Positions 23,348-32,305 of a stretch of 44,307 bases of DNA are shown one piece after another (position 1 is the stretch's first letter; every line of letters begins with the position of its first letter). This DNA comes from a virus. Below the pieces are notes generated by a model that saw only the letters and a list, made by a program, of their open reading frames with translations, did not search any database and had not been told where the DNA came from. Made by a program: the position numbers and the translations under genes. The stretch covers positions 1 through 44,307 of the IMG/VR virus record IMGVR_UViG_3300036771_000168, one strand, 5' to 3'.

Positions 23348-24205
23348 ATGACAAAAAAACAACTCCCGGTTGCTCCGGCGGGTCGCCCCTGCGCGGGTGT
23401 TACCTGTGAGCCATTACCGTCGGCACTTGACCGCTGGGACGGGGGCATTAAGGCCGCGGCTTCAGACGATAACAGCATTTCAGTTTTTGACGTTATCGGG
23501 CAGGACTACTGGGGAGAAGGCGTGACGGCCAAGCGTATTGCCGGAGCTTTGCGCGCCATGAATGGCGCTGACGTTACGGTCAATATCAACTCGCCAGGCG
23601 GGGATATGTTCGAAGGCCTGGCTATCTATAACCTGCTGCGGGAATACGAAGGCAGCGTTACTGTAAAAGTGCTGGGCATCGCCGCCAGCGCTGCCTCAGT
23701 TATCGCCATGGCCGGAGACAACATTCAGATCGGACGTGGGGCATTTCTGATGATCCACAATTGCTGGGTTGTCTCGATGGGTAACCGGCATGATTTTGCG
23801 GCGCTGGCCGATTATCTGGAGCCGTTTGATAACGCAATGGCAGATATTTATGCCGCCCGGTCCGGGTTGGATGAAGGCGCCATTCACAAACTGATGGATG
23901 CAGAAAGCTACATTGGTGGCAGCGATGCTGTCGAAAAAGGTCTGGCTGACAGCCTGCTTGCCGCCGATGCCGTCTCTGATGGCGACGACTCACCGACCGC
24001 CGCGCTGCGAAAACTCGATGCGCTGCTGGCAAAGACGAACACCCCGCGCTCTGAGCGCAGAAAACTCATCAAAGCATTAACCGGGAGTATGCCGGGCGCT
24101 ACTTCCGATCCCGAAGGCATGCCGAGCGCTGCCGTAGAACCAAACCCTGAAACTTTAGCTCAGCTGGATGCCGCACTTTACGGCCTGGCTAACGCATGCC
24201 AATAA
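23348..24205 (+). CDS. ClpP-like prohead protease
   Basis: The 285-residue S14-type protease has VNINSPGGDMFEGLAIYN (about residues 78-95), the catalytic serine S114 in GIAASAASVIA and catalytic H137 in FLMIHNCW, as in ClpP. The C-terminal 70 residues are a proline-rich extension that may act as a scaffold. Such proteases cut the scaffold and capsid delta domain during head maturation. It precedes the capsid gene directly. Confidence 0.93.
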   Translation: MTKKQLPVAPAGRPCAGVTCEPLPSALDRWDGGIKAAASDDNSISVFDVIGQDYWGEGVTAKRIAGALRAMNGADVTVNINSPGGDMFEGLAIYNLLREYEGSVTVKVLGIAASAASVIAMAGDNIQIGRGAFLMIHNCWVVSMGNRHDFAALADYLEPFDNAMADIYAARSGLDEGAIHKLMDAESYIGGSDAVEKGLADSLLAADAVSDGDDSPTAALRKLDALLAKTNTPRSERRKLIKALTGSMPGATSDPEGMPSAAVEPNPETLAQLDAALYGLANACQ

Positions 24206-24215
24206 CGGAGTAATT

Positions 24216-25427
24216 ATGTCTGAAGTAAATGAAATCCTGAAAAAAGTAACCGCATCCATTGAAGAAGCAACAGGTAAATTCAACGCTAAAGCGGAGGATG
24301 CGCTTAAAGAAGCCCAAAAATCTGGTCAGTTGTCTACCGATACGAAAGCTGCGGTGGACAAGATGGCCTCAGAGCTCAATGCGATGCGTGAAGCGGAGAA
24401 AACGCTTAAAGCTTCCCTGGGCGAACTTGAGCAGCATGTGGCGCAAATGCCACTGGCTAACGCGGCAAAAGTTGCTGAAACGGTCGGGCATGTTGTCATC
24501 AGCAATGAAGCGCTCAAGGCTTTTGCAGCGAGTGTGGAAGGTGGCAAACGTGTGAGCGTGCCGGTTAACGCGGCTCTGCTTTCAACGGATGTCGCTGATG
24601 GGGTTGTTGAGCCCCAGCGCCTGCCGGGCATCGACACCGCGCCAAAGCAACGCCTCTTCATCCGCGACCTGATCGCCCCCGGCCGCACTTCATCCCCGGC
24701 TATCTTCTGGGTGCAGCAGACCGGCTTCACCAATGCTGCAAAAGTGGTTGCAGAGGGTACTGCCAAGCCGTACAGCGATATTGAGTTCGCAACAAAAATT
24801 ACGCCGGTGACCACCATCGCGCACATGTTCAAAGCATCCAAGCAGATTCTGGACGACTTTGCGCAGCTTCAGTCCACGGTTGACGCAGAAATGCGTTACG
24901 GGCTGAAGTATGTCGAAGAGCAGGAAATTCTGTTTGGCGATGGTACCGGCGTTCATTTGCATGGCATTGTGCCGCAGGCATCTGCGTTCGACCCGGCATT
25001 TAGCGTTGAAAGCCAGAACGGTATTGATGATCTGCGTCTTGCTATGTTGCAGGCTCAGCTTGCGCGCTTCCCGGCATCCGGCCATGTCCTGCACTTCATC
25101 GACTGGGCGAAGATCGAACTCACAAAAGACAGCCTGGGGCGTTACATTCTGGCTAACCCGGCAGCCCTGACCGGCCCGACGCTGTGGGGGTTGCCGGTCG
25201 TGGCCACCGAAGCCGCTGCCTTCCAGGGCAAATTCCTTACCGGGGCATTCAACGCCGCCGCGCAGCTGTTCGATCGCGAAGATGCCAACGTTGTTATCTC
25301 CACAGAAAACGCCGACGACTTCGAGAAAAACATGATCTCTATTCGTTGTGAAGAACGACTGGCGCTGGCAGTGAAGCGCCCGGAAGCGTTCATTTACGGT
25401 GCGTTCTCTGCTGGCGCCACTTCCTGA
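24216..25427 (+). CDS. Major capsid protein, HK97 fold
   Basis: The 403-residue protein starts with a helical delta domain (about 1-100, MSEVNEILKKVTASIEE onward) that the protease would remove. The HK97-fold body contains LFIRDLIAPGRTSSPAIFWV, AHMFKASKQILDDFAQLQS and LWGLPVVATEA. The ATG at 24216 follows AACGGAGTAATT. A longer frame from 24168 overlaps the protease gene and is not needed. Confidence 0.95.
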   Translation: MSEVNEILKKVTASIEEATGKFNAKAEDALKEAQKSGQLSTDTKAAVDKMASELNAMREAEKTLKASLGELEQHVAQMPLANAAKVAETVGHVVISNEALKAFAASVEGGKRVSVPVNAALLSTDVADGVVEPQRLPGIDTAPKQRLFIRDLIAPGRTSSPAIFWVQQTGFTNAAKVVAEGTAKPYSDIEFATKITPVTTIAHMFKASKQILDDFAQLQSTVDAEMRYGLKYVEEQEILFGDGTGVHLHGIVPQASAFDPAFSVESQNGIDDLRLAMLQAQLARFPASGHVLHFIDWAKIELTKDSLGRYILANPAALTGPTLWGLPVVATEAAAFQGKFLTGAFNAAAQLFDREDANVVISTENADDFEKNMISIRCEERLALAVKRPEAFIYGAFSAGATS

Positions 25428-25432
25428 TAACA

Positions 25433-25452
25433 GGGCGGCCTTCGGGCCGCCT
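25433..25452 (+). terminator. Hairpin after the capsid gene
   Basis: GGCGGCC (25434-25440), TTCG tetraloop, GGCCGCC (25445-25451), then only TT. It is more likely a message-stabilising or attenuating hairpin that keeps capsid mRNA abundant than a full terminator. Confidence 0.6.
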
Positions 25453-25467
25453 TCTCCGGAGAACAAT

Positions 25468-25689
25468 ATGAAACTGACCGTACTTAAACCTATTTATTTT
25501 GGTGGCAAGGTAGTGACCGAAGGTCATTCTCTGGAAACGCTCGAGCAGCATGGCCGGGAATTAATCCTGAAAGGCTATGCGGCGCTGGTGGAAGCAGAAC
25601 ATCCTGCTGAGCAGCCTGAGCAGCCTGAGCAGCCTGAGCAGCCTGAGCAGCCTGCGGAAGAGGGCACGTCTAAAAAAGGGAAAAAATGA
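25468..25689 (+). CDS. Small head-region protein with EQP repeats
   Basis: The 73-residue protein begins MKLTVLKPIYFGGKVVTEGH, a small beta-rich domain also seen after capsid genes of related phages, and ends in five EQP repeats and a lysine tail (TSKKGKK). The ATG follows CCGGAGAACAAT. The 4-base ATGA overlap couples it to the connector gene. The role is unknown. Confidence 0.75.
   Translation: MKLTVLKPIYFGGKVVTEGHSLETLEQHGRELILKGYAALVEAEHPAEQPEQPEQPEQPEQPAEEGTSKKGKK
25611..25655 (+). repeat. Nine-base tandem repeat, five units
   Basis: The unit GCAGCCTGA occurs five times in a row, the last ending in C. It encodes the EQP repeats. Because the unit is a multiple of three, gain or loss of copies keeps the frame. 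Confidence 0.92.
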
Positions 25690-26015
25690 TGCTCGATATC
25701 GATACGGTCAAACAACACTGTCGGATCGAGGCAGATTTTACCGATGACGATAATCTGCTGGATATCTACACCGGCGCGGCGATGCGCTATGTGGAGACCT
25801 GGACCCGGCGAACGCTTTTCGAAAATGAAAACAGCTCCGGATACGCCGATGCGGAAGACCCTATTTTGTTGGGCGATGATGTAAAGGCGGCAATGCTTTT
25901 GCTAATTGGCAACTGGTATGAAAATCGTGAATCCGTTGTGATTAGTGATACCGCGGCTGCTGTTCCTTTTGCTGTTGAGGCGCTGTTGCAACCTTACCGG
26001 ATTTACGGCCTATGA
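25686..26015 (+). CDS. Head-tail connector, HK97 gp6-like
   Basis: The 109-residue protein (LDIDTVKQHCRIEADFTDDD, then AAMLLLIGNWYENRESV) matches the gp6-type connector family that binds under the portal ring. It overlaps its neighbours by 4 bases on both sides. Confidence 0.9.
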   Translation: MMLDIDTVKQHCRIEADFTDDDNLLDIYTGAAMRYVETWTRRTLFENENSSGYADAEDPILLGDDVKAAMLLLIGNWYENRESVVISDTAAAVPFAVEALLQPYRIYGL

Positions 26016-26356
26016 GTTCTTTACGGGCTGGCGAGCTGAATAAACGCATCGATATACATGTGATGGAAGTGCAGCGGGGGCCGCTGGGCGAGCCTTTAGC
26101 TGACCTGCCAGTCAAAATTGCTACCGTGTGGGCGAAAGCCGAGGCCGTTTCTAACCGGAAAATTCGCACCATAGATCAGCAGCAGGTCGTCGAAACCTGG
26201 CTGTTTACGATCCGGGCCCGCAAAGATGTGCAGGTTGACTGGAAAATTGCCTGGGGCGAAGACGTCTATACCGTGCGTGCCGCCGATCGGAGCAAACCCG
26301 ATCGTACTGTCATTACAGCCGAGAGGGATAACCGTCATGATAGAGCAGGCAATTAA
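26012..26356 (+). CDS. Head closure protein
   Basis: The 114-residue protein starts SSLRAGELNKRIDIHVMEVQ and has WAKAEAVSNRKI and ARKDVQVDWKIAWGEDVYTV, the pattern of phage head closure (SPP1 gp16-like) proteins. It would seal the filled head and join the tail. It overlaps the next gene by 20 bases. Confidence 0.9.
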   Translation: MSSLRAGELNKRIDIHVMEVQRGPLGEPLADLPVKIATVWAKAEAVSNRKIRTIDQQQVVETWLFTIRARKDVQVDWKIAWGEDVYTVRAADRSKPDRTVITAERDNRHDRAGN

Positions 26357-26726
26357 ATCCTCGCTTGAGCGCATAACTGGAATGGATGTTTACCCCCTGT
26401 TACTGCCGGATACCGCGCAAAGCGGTGTGACTTTCCAGCGTATATCCGATCCTGAAATTGAAACGGGCATGGTACGCACTGGGCTCATCGCGGGTCGCTT
26501 TCAGATTTCCATGTACACGGTTGACGATTACACCAGCCTGGTCCTGCTGGATAAAGTGATCTGGGCAGAATGGAAAGACATTGTTCATGGCACCCTCGAG
26601 GGTTACCCGGTCCAGTATGTGCAGCGAGGCAGTATCCAGCAGGATAAAACCACGCTAACCAGCAATCGGGTCCAGTACCGCATCGCGCGTGATTTCATCC
26701 TGTATTTTTTTGAGGACTCATCATGA
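26337..26726 (+). CDS. Tail completion protein, probable terminator
   Basis: The 129-residue protein (MIEQAIKSSLERITGMDVYP...) has a DUF3168-like pattern with FQRISDPEIETGM and GRFQISMYTVDDY and a C-terminal RVQYRIARDFILYFFED. Such proteins cap the tail tube (lambda gpU/HK97 gp10-region). The ATG at 26337 follows GAGAGGGATAACC; the frame is open upstream inside the head closure gene. Confidence 0.72.
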   Translation: MIEQAIKSSLERITGMDVYPLLLPDTAQSGVTFQRISDPEIETGMVRTGLIAGRFQISMYTVDDYTSLVLLDKVIWAEWKDIVHGTLEGYPVQYVQRGSIQQDKTTLTSNRVQYRIARDFILYFFEDSS

Positions 26727-27133
26727 TCAGAATGGAGGTAAAGGGCCTGCAAGAGCTTGAAAGAGAGTTGCTGGCGCTGGGTGAAAAAATCGGCGCTAAA
26801 GTTCTGACTTCTGCCGGGAAAGAGGCCATGGAGATCGTCAGCGACGATATGCAGCAGCATGCAGGATATGACGAAAGCAGCGCCGGGCCGCACCTGCGCG
26901 ACAACATCAAAACCACGTACAAAAATCGCATGAAAGACAGCCGCTGGGTCACCGTCGTGACCATCCGGGTTGGCCCGTCTAAAGAACACACAATGAAAGC
27001 CCTGGCACAGGAATTTGGCACCGTTAAACAGGTCGCCAGCCCTTTTATGCGCCCGGCGCTGGATTTCAATCGCGCAAAGATACTTCGCATTCTTGCTGTC
27101 CGACTCCGTGAAGGTATCGAAAACAATCGTTAA
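26723..27133 (+). CDS. HK97 gp10-like morphogenesis protein
   Basis: The 136-residue protein has VKGLQELERELLALGEKIG, then DESSAGPHLRDNI and AQEFGTVKQVASPFMRPAL, the hallmark of the HK97 gp10 family of neck proteins. It overlaps the previous gene by 4 bases. Confidence 0.93.
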   Translation: MIRMEVKGLQELERELLALGEKIGAKVLTSAGKEAMEIVSDDMQQHAGYDESSAGPHLRDNIKTTYKNRMKDSRWVTVVTIRVGPSKEHTMKALAQEFGTVKQVASPFMRPALDFNRAKILRILAVRLREGIENNR

Positions 27134-27145
27134 TGAGGTAATGAA

Positions 27146-27604
27146 ATGCCAGATGCAAATAAAAGCTCCCCCGAATATGCGATGCTCCCGGCGGGAACTG
27201 TTGTTATGTGGGGGCCTGCGGGCAGCGACGTAGCCACAATGAAGCCGCTGATTAACTGTAAAGCATTGGGGGCAACGGGGCAGACGGGCAGTTTTGTCGA
27301 CTGCACAACGCTCATCGATACCAGCAAGAAGTTTATTTCTGACCTGCCGGAAGGCCCGGAAAAGTCGCTGGGCTTTATCGATGATCCGGCCAATCAGGAT
27401 TTTGCTGACCTTCTGAACTCTGCCGAAAGTCGTGAAACCATTCAGTTTTATGTAGAGCTGCCAAACGGGCGAACGGCGAATATGATCCTGGCACTTTCCG
27501 GCTGGCAGATGAACGAAATCACCGCGCCGGCCAGTGAAGTTATCCAGATAACCGTTCAGGGTAAGCAAAACGACATCGTATGGGGAACCGCGGCTACAAG
27601 CTGA
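27146..27604 (+). CDS. Major tail tube protein
   Basis: The 152-residue protein is beta-rich, as tube proteins are (TVVMWGPAGSDVATMKPL; DLPEGPEKSLGFIDDP; RTANMILALSGWQMN). It precedes the G/GT chaperone genes, the fixed place of the tube gene in lambda-like tails. A strong terminator follows, suggesting that the tube message is made in excess over the genes behind it. Confidence 0.85.
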   Translation: MPDANKSSPEYAMLPAGTVVMWGPAGSDVATMKPLINCKALGATGQTGSFVDCTTLIDTSKKFISDLPEGPEKSLGFIDDPANQDFADLLNSAESRETIQFYVELPNGRTANMILALSGWQMNEITAPASEVIQITVQGKQNDIVWGTAATS

Positions 27605-27624
27605 TCCAGCTGTGCTTTTCACAG

Positions 27625-27646
27625 GCCGCCGCGTGGCGGCTTTTTT
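27625..27646 (+). terminator. Terminator after the tail tube gene
   Basis: GCCGCC (27625-27630), GCGT loop, GGCGGC (27635-27640), then six T. Confidence 0.88.
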
Positions 27647-27663
27647 ATTGAATGGAGAATTAA

Positions 27664-28011
27664 ATGAAAGACCTGAAATCCCTGCTGCTGGCCCCTGAGC
27701 ATGACGCTTACCCTGTCACCATACTAGGTGCCGAGGTATTTATTCGTCGCCTGACGTCATTTGAACTGGAACAGTACGACGAAAAGCAGGAGCAACTGCG
27801 CGAAGAAAAAAATCTGCGCGGTGTCGGGCTCTCGACCGCTTCGCTCATTCTCAGCGCGCTGGTTGACGATAAAGGTGTACCAGTCCCGGCAACCGACCTT
27901 CCTGCTCCCGATGAGCTGCTTAAGGCCCGCTCTAACGCTTCGATCATTGAAGCACTGCGAACTATTCAGCGCCACAGCTGGGGCACGCTGGAGGAAGCGA
28001 AAAAAAACTAA
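27664..28011 (+). CDS. Tail assembly chaperone, G-like
   Basis: The 115-residue protein (MKDLKSLLLAPEHDAYPVTI...) is the lambda gpG equivalent, which keeps the tape measure protein soluble during tail building. Its last codons lie on a run of eight A, where some ribosomes would slip back one base to make a G-T fusion of about 193 residues. It is preceded by AATGGAGAATTAA. Confidence 0.87.
   Translation: MKDLKSLLLAPEHDAYPVTILGAEVFIRRLTSFELEQYDEKQEQLREEKNLRGVGLSTASLILSALVDDKGVPVPATDLPAPDELLKARSNASIIEALRTIQRHSWGTLEEAKKN
28002..28008 (+). other. Programmed -1 frameshift site
   Basis: The heptamer A AAA AAC lies in frame at 28002-28008, one codon before the G-like stop at 28009-28011. A slip by one base back reads CTA then ATG GAC and continues into the frame at 28011-28244. 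This is the lambda G/GT arrangement, although lambda uses G GGA AAG. Confidence 0.85.
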
Positions 28012-28244
28012 TGGACTCCCCCTGGCTGATGGACATTTTCAGCCTTGCCGATCGTCTGGGGGAGTCTGACCCGCGCAAAATTGCCAGCCTGCCGGCTAAC
28101 ATTCTTCTTCACTGGAAAGCATTTTACTCCCTGACTGGCAACACGGTTGAAAGAGGTGCGCCAGTTGCGCCGGTAAATGCTCCGCCCGCCAGTAATGACT
28201 CTTCCAGGCAGTGCGCTGACGTTATGAGGATCTTAGGACAATGA
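28011..28244 (+). CDS. T-like extension of the tail chaperone
   Basis: This 77-codon frame begins in the G-like stop (TAATG) and is in the -1 frame, so it is most likely expressed as the C-terminal part of a G-T fusion. It has WLMDIFSLADRLGESDPRKI, LLHWKAFYSL and a proline-rich linker. In lambda the T part recruits the tube protein to the tape measure complex. Independent initiation at 28011 cannot be excluded. It ends in a 4-base overlap with the tape measure gene. Confidence 0.82.
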   Translation: MDSPWLMDIFSLADRLGESDPRKIASLPANILLHWKAFYSLTGNTVERGAPVAPVNAPPASNDSSRQCADVMRILGQ

Positions 28245-31213
28245 GTGATGTTGCAAGCCTGTCGGTCGCCCTGCACCTTAACTCTGCGGCGTTCAAGTCG
28301 CAGATCACCGACGCATATCAGAAAGCGGGGCAGGCCAGCACAAAATTCAATAGCCAGGCGACCACTCAGGCTAACGAGCTGGCTAATGCCATTTCGAAAA
28401 CGGTTACCGCGGCAAAAGGTATCGGGTTCCCTGCTGCAAATGCCGATCAGTTCTCTGGGGCTACCCGCGGGGCCGGACAGCTCAACTTTGTGCTTCATGA
28501 AGTGGCCGCCGGCAGCAATGTTGCCAGCAGCAGCATAATTAACGCGCTGATCCCCGCTGTACACTCGCTGAAATCGCAGCTTGATGGCAGCGCGGGTGGC
28601 TGGAAAACGCAACAGGAGGCCGCCCGATCCGCCGCAGCTGAGCTGGCTAAGGCGGCTGAAAACCAGATAGCCATGGCGCAGGCGGAAAAGCAGGCCGCCA
28701 TTAACAAAGTCACGATTGCTGAAAAAACAGTTGCCGCTGCTAAAGCCCAGCGGGACCAGGCGATCGCGCTGGACGAGTATTACGCGAAGCAGGAAGCGGT
28801 TAATAAACAGTTCGGCCTGAATGTCAGCTACCAGGATGAGCATCTCAAGAATGAGCGCGCCATTCTGGAGGCTAACAGGCTTGAAGCCGGGGCGCTGGAC
28901 AAGCTCAAAACAGCTAAAGCAGCCGTGATTGCTGCGGAGCTGGCTGAGACTGGCGGGAAGGCGGCACTCACCGCGTCAACAGAAGCGGCCGCTTTAGCTA
29001 ACACGCAGCTCTCCGTCAGTCAGCGTATAGCGGCAACCAGCAGCCGGGCACTCAGCTCTGCGATGAGCTTGCTGGGCGGGCCCGTTGGCATCGGTCTGAC
29101 CGCCGTGGCCGCCGCCGGTGCGTTTGTCTACAGCGAGTTTAAAAAAGCGGAAGAACAGACAAAAAAGCTTAACGCCGCTGTCCTCGATTTGAGCACGTCG
29201 GCGCTGGTGTCGGCTGACGATCTAAAGCGGTTGAATGGTGAGCTTGGTAATACCGAAAATTCCGTAGATGCGGTAACCACGACGGCTAAAGCCGGATTTG
29301 GTGGCAAGCTATTGACGGATGTTGCCACGCTGGCAAACGCATACGCGCAGGCGGGCGGCAGTGCCCAGGAGCTGGTAAACAATCTTTCCGGGTTGCGTGG
29401 CGATCCGGTTGACGCTATGTCAAAACTGACCGCTTCAGGCGTGGTGTTGAAAGACTCATTCATTCAGCAGGTGATGGCGCTTAATGAGCAGGGCCGCGCC
29501 GCTCAGGCCAGCCAGATGATTATTGAGGCGGCCATGGCAGCCGAAAAAGCCCGGCTTTCTGAGCTGGGCATAGAGGTCGATAAAACATCTGAGACAGTCA
29601 GAAATCTGGGGCAAACATGGGGCACAGCAGGCGAGCAAGCAGTGATCGCTCTCGGGGGCGCGATTGATAAGACCCAGGAGACGAATAAAAAGCTCGGACT
29701 GATGGCACGCCAGTTATCGCGTGATATTACAGCTGCAAGCGCTGCGGAACAGAATGAGCGGATAAAAAATTCAGTTGGCCTGAAAAGCTACATGGATGCA
29801 GGTACCACTGCCGCCGAAAAGCGAGCGGCGGCGATAAAAAAACTTAACAGCAGTATCTATTCATCGGATTCAGAGGACTATAAACGCATCCTGAAAGGGA
29901 TTAACGACGAGTACGATAAAGCTGTTAAGAAGGATGCTCCTAAAAAACAGTCATCAGCAGGTGTAAGCGAGGGCCAGCGGGCGCTGATGCAGGCCCAGCA
30001 GCAAAACGCAGTCCTGCGCGAACAGGCACAGACGACGGAAAAAATGACCGGGTCTGCGCGGCAACTGGCAGCCTTCAACGAGCAAATATCCAGCCTTAAG
30101 GGCCAACACCTGACCGCGGACCAGAAAAGCCTGGTCAATATGCAGGACCAGATCCGGGCGCAGCTTCAGGCGAACGCCGCCCTGGAGAAAGAGGCTCAGC
30201 TTCGCGTCACGGTCCAGAAGTATCAGCAGGAGAGCATTAAGTGGGCTGAAGAGGCCGATGCGATGCAGCGAGAGGCCGCGCTGAATCTGGGTAAATACAG
30301 TCTTTCTGACAGAGAGTCTGCGGATGCGGACGCACGAAACGCCATTATCAACCGGTTCAATCAGCGTCGGATTGCGCTCGAAAAGGATTTTACCGATCAC
30401 TCGTCGGCAGAATATCAGGCCCGGCTTACCGACCTGGAAAATGCCAAACAGCGAGAACTACAGATAACCGAGCAAAACAGCCAGGATAAATTGTCAGCTG
30501 AGCAGGATTTCACCGCGGGTTTTCGTCTGGGAACGCTGAACTGGGTGGACGCGGCGCGGGATGCAAACAACCAGATGGAAAATTTTTCTGCCGGGTTGTT
30601 CGATGGCATGACCGATTCCCTCTCGACGTTCGCCATTACTGGCAAGCTGAGTTTCAGAAGCTTCACCACGTCCATTCTTGCTGACCTGGCAAAAATTGCC
30701 ACCCGGATAGCCTTATCCAGCGCGCTGCAAAGCATTTTTGGGGCGGTCACGTCTTCATTTTCAGGCGGTGGCGACGGCACCACACCTTCTGGCGTGTATG
30801 ACAATGCGGCGGCAGGCATAAAATTTAATGCAAAAGGTGACGTCTATAACTCACCATCGCTGAGTTCATACAGCAATGCGGTTTATGACTCACCTCAGAC
30901 CTTTGCTTTTGCTAAGGGGGCCGGTGTCTTTGCGGAGGCCGGGCCAGAGGCCATTATGCCGCTGACACGATCAGCAGATGGTTCACTTGGTGTTCGGGCT
31001 GTGGGCGGCGGTGCCGGAGCCTCAACAGGGGCAGCGCCGCAGGTTTACATCACTATTACCAGCGAAGGTAACACGTCGACCCAAAGCAACGGCGGATGGG
31101 AGCAGTTTGGTAAGGAGATCGGGAACTATGTCGATCAACGATATCGGCAGCTTATTCAGGCTGATATTCGACCTGGTGGCACTATCTGGAATGCAACAAA
31201 AGGCGGGCGTTAA
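28241..31213 (+). CDS. Tape measure protein
   Basis: The 990-residue protein sets tail length. It starts with VASLSVALHLNSAAFKSQIT, has long helical parts rich in alanine and glutamine (about 130-260 and 560-760) and a hydrophobic segment near residues 277-300 (LLGGPVGIGLTAVAAAGAFV) that may enter the membrane at DNA ejection. The C-terminal domain has FAKGAGVFAEAGPEAIMPLT and ends IRPGGTIWNATKGGR. It overlaps the chaperone gene by 4 bases. Confidence 0.95.
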   Translation: MSDVASLSVALHLNSAAFKSQITDAYQKAGQASTKFNSQATTQANELANAISKTVTAAKGIGFPAANADQFSGATRGAGQLNFVLHEVAAGSNVASSSIINALIPAVHSLKSQLDGSAGGWKTQQEAARSAAAELAKAAENQIAMAQAEKQAAINKVTIAEKTVAAAKAQRDQAIALDEYYAKQEAVNKQFGLNVSYQDEHLKNERAILEANRLEAGALDKLKTAKAAVIAAELAETGGKAALTASTEAAALANTQLSVSQRIAATSSRALSSAMSLLGGPVGIGLTAVAAAGAFVYSEFKKAEEQTKKLNAAVLDLSTSALVSADDLKRLNGELGNTENSVDAVTTTAKAGFGGKLLTDVATLANAYAQAGGSAQELVNNLSGLRGDPVDAMSKLTASGVVLKDSFIQQVMALNEQGRAAQASQMIIEAAMAAEKARLSELGIEVDKTSETVRNLGQTWGTAGEQAVIALGGAIDKTQETNKKLGLMARQLSRDITAASAAEQNERIKNSVGLKSYMDAGTTAAEKRAAAIKKLNSSIYSSDSEDYKRILKGINDEYDKAVKKDAPKKQSSAGVSEGQRALMQAQQQNAVLREQAQTTEKMTGSARQLAAFNEQISSLKGQHLTADQKSLVNMQDQIRAQLQANAALEKEAQLRVTVQKYQQESIKWAEEADAMQREAALNLGKYSLSDRESADADARNAIINRFNQRRIALEKDFTDHSSAEYQARLTDLENAKQRELQITEQNSQDKLSAEQDFTAGFRLGTLNWVDAARDANNQMENFSAGLFDGMTDSLSTFAITGKLSFRSFTTSILADLAKIATRIALSSALQSIFGAVTSSFSGGGDGTTPSGVYDNAAAGIKFNAKGDVYNSPSLSSYSNAVYDSPQTFAFAKGAGVFAEAGPEAIMPLTRSADGSLGVRAVGGGAGASTGAAPQVYITITSEGNTSTQSNGGWEQFGKEIGNYVDQRYRQLIQADIRPGGTIWNATKGGR

Positions 31214-31551
31214 TGGCTATCGAAACTTTTACATGGAGCCCCAGGGTTAACCCGACGCAGAGCGTTAGCTTTCGGACGAGAAAGGCAAAATTCGGCGATG
31301 GCTACGAACAGGTATCAGGCGATGGTATCAACCCTCGGAGCCAGCAATGGGATCTGAACTTTGTGGGCGCGGAGGACTATATCGCAGCGATAAAGAATTT
31401 CCTCGACCGACAGGGGGGCACGAAGGCTTTTCAGTGGAAACCGCCACTTGAGCCGCTGGGTCTGTACCGCTGTGATGAATATAAACCGACTGCAATGGGA
31501 GGGGAGAATTACTCCCTGACAGCAACGTTTGAGCAGGCATTCAAATCATGA
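31213..31551 (+). CDS. Minor tail protein M-like
   Basis: The 112-residue protein matches lambda gpM: ETFTWSPRVNPTQSVSFRTR, FGDGYEQVSGDGINPRSQQW and FQWKPPLEPLGLYRCDEYKP. It is part of the tail tip. It overlaps the tape measure gene by one base and the L-like gene by 4. Confidence 0.92.
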   Translation: MAIETFTWSPRVNPTQSVSFRTRKAKFGDGYEQVSGDGINPRSQQWDLNFVGAEDYIAAIKNFLDRQGGTKAFQWKPPLEPLGLYRCDEYKPTAMGGENYSLTATFEQAFKS

Positions 31552-32303
31552 CTATCAACAGTGATTATCAGAAACTTGAACCGGGCAATGCCGTCCGGGT
31601 GTTTGAAATAGACGGCAGCGCCTTCGGTATGAGCGATATTCTCCGCTTCCATTCTCACAATATCCCCTATTCAGAGGCGGAAATTCTGGCTGCCGGCGGC
31701 GATGAGTCAAAGTTACCGGCAAAATCAATCTGGTGGCAGGGCGTAGAATACAAAGCGTGGCCGTGCCTGATCGAGGGGATGGAATCATCAACCAGCGGCA
31801 GTGGTGCGCAGCCAAAATTATCTGTCGCTAACCTGGATAGCTCTATTACTGCGCTTTGTCTTCACTATGATGATCTGCTGCAGGCAAAAGTCACTATACA
31901 TGACACGCTAGCGCAATATCTTGATGCTCGTAATTTTACTGATGGAAATCCGTCTGCCGACCCGACGCAGGAAAAGCTGCAGGTGTACTACATCGACAGT
32001 AAAAGTGCGGAAACAAATCAGGATGTCGAATTTACGCTGAGCAACCCGATGGATTTACAGGGGCTAATGATACCGACACGCCAGCTTCACTCTATGTGCA
32101 CCTGGTGCATCCGTGGCAAGTACCGCACCGGCGACGGCTGTGACTACGCGGGGACTCGCTATTTCGACGATAAAAACAATCCGGTAGACGATCCGTCACT
32201 CGATAAGTGCAGCGGCACGATGCGGGGCTGCAAACTCCGCTTCGGTGAAAATGAAGAGCTGCCGTTTGGCGGGTTCCCCGGCACATCACTTATCAGGAGC
32301 TGA
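31548..32303 (+). CDS. Minor tail protein L-like, iron-sulfur type
   Basis: The 251-residue protein corresponds to lambda gpL, which joins the tube to the tip and binds a [4Fe-4S] cluster through four cysteines. The C-terminal domain has C184, C187, C198, C221 and C228. The spacing 198-221-228 (23 and 7) is the same as lambda C182-C205-C212, and C187 or C184 would be the fourth ligand. The gene overlaps its M-like neighbour by 4 bases. Confidence 0.92.
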   Translation: MTINSDYQKLEPGNAVRVFEIDGSAFGMSDILRFHSHNIPYSEAEILAAGGDESKLPAKSIWWQGVEYKAWPCLIEGMESSTSGSGAQPKLSVANLDSSITALCLHYDDLLQAKVTIHDTLAQYLDARNFTDGNPSADPTQEKLQVYYIDSKSAETNQDVEFTLSNPMDLQGLMIPTRQLHSMCTWCIRGKYRTGDGCDYAGTRYFDDKNNPVDDPSLDKCSGTMRGCKLRFGENEELPFGGFPGTSLIRS

Positions 32304-32305
32304 GC

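Noticed and set aside
24690-25466. Minus-strand frame of 258 codons
   Set aside because: Antisense to the major capsid gene; no promoter or ribosome binding site.
25611-25655. CRISPR-like repeat
   Set aside because: The nine-base units are contiguous, with no spacers, and encode EQP repeats. No CRISPR array or cas gene was found in the window.
26603-27622. Long minus-strand frame of 339 codons
   Set aside because: It lies antisense to the neck and tail tube genes, which match known families, have overlapping starts and ribosome binding sites.
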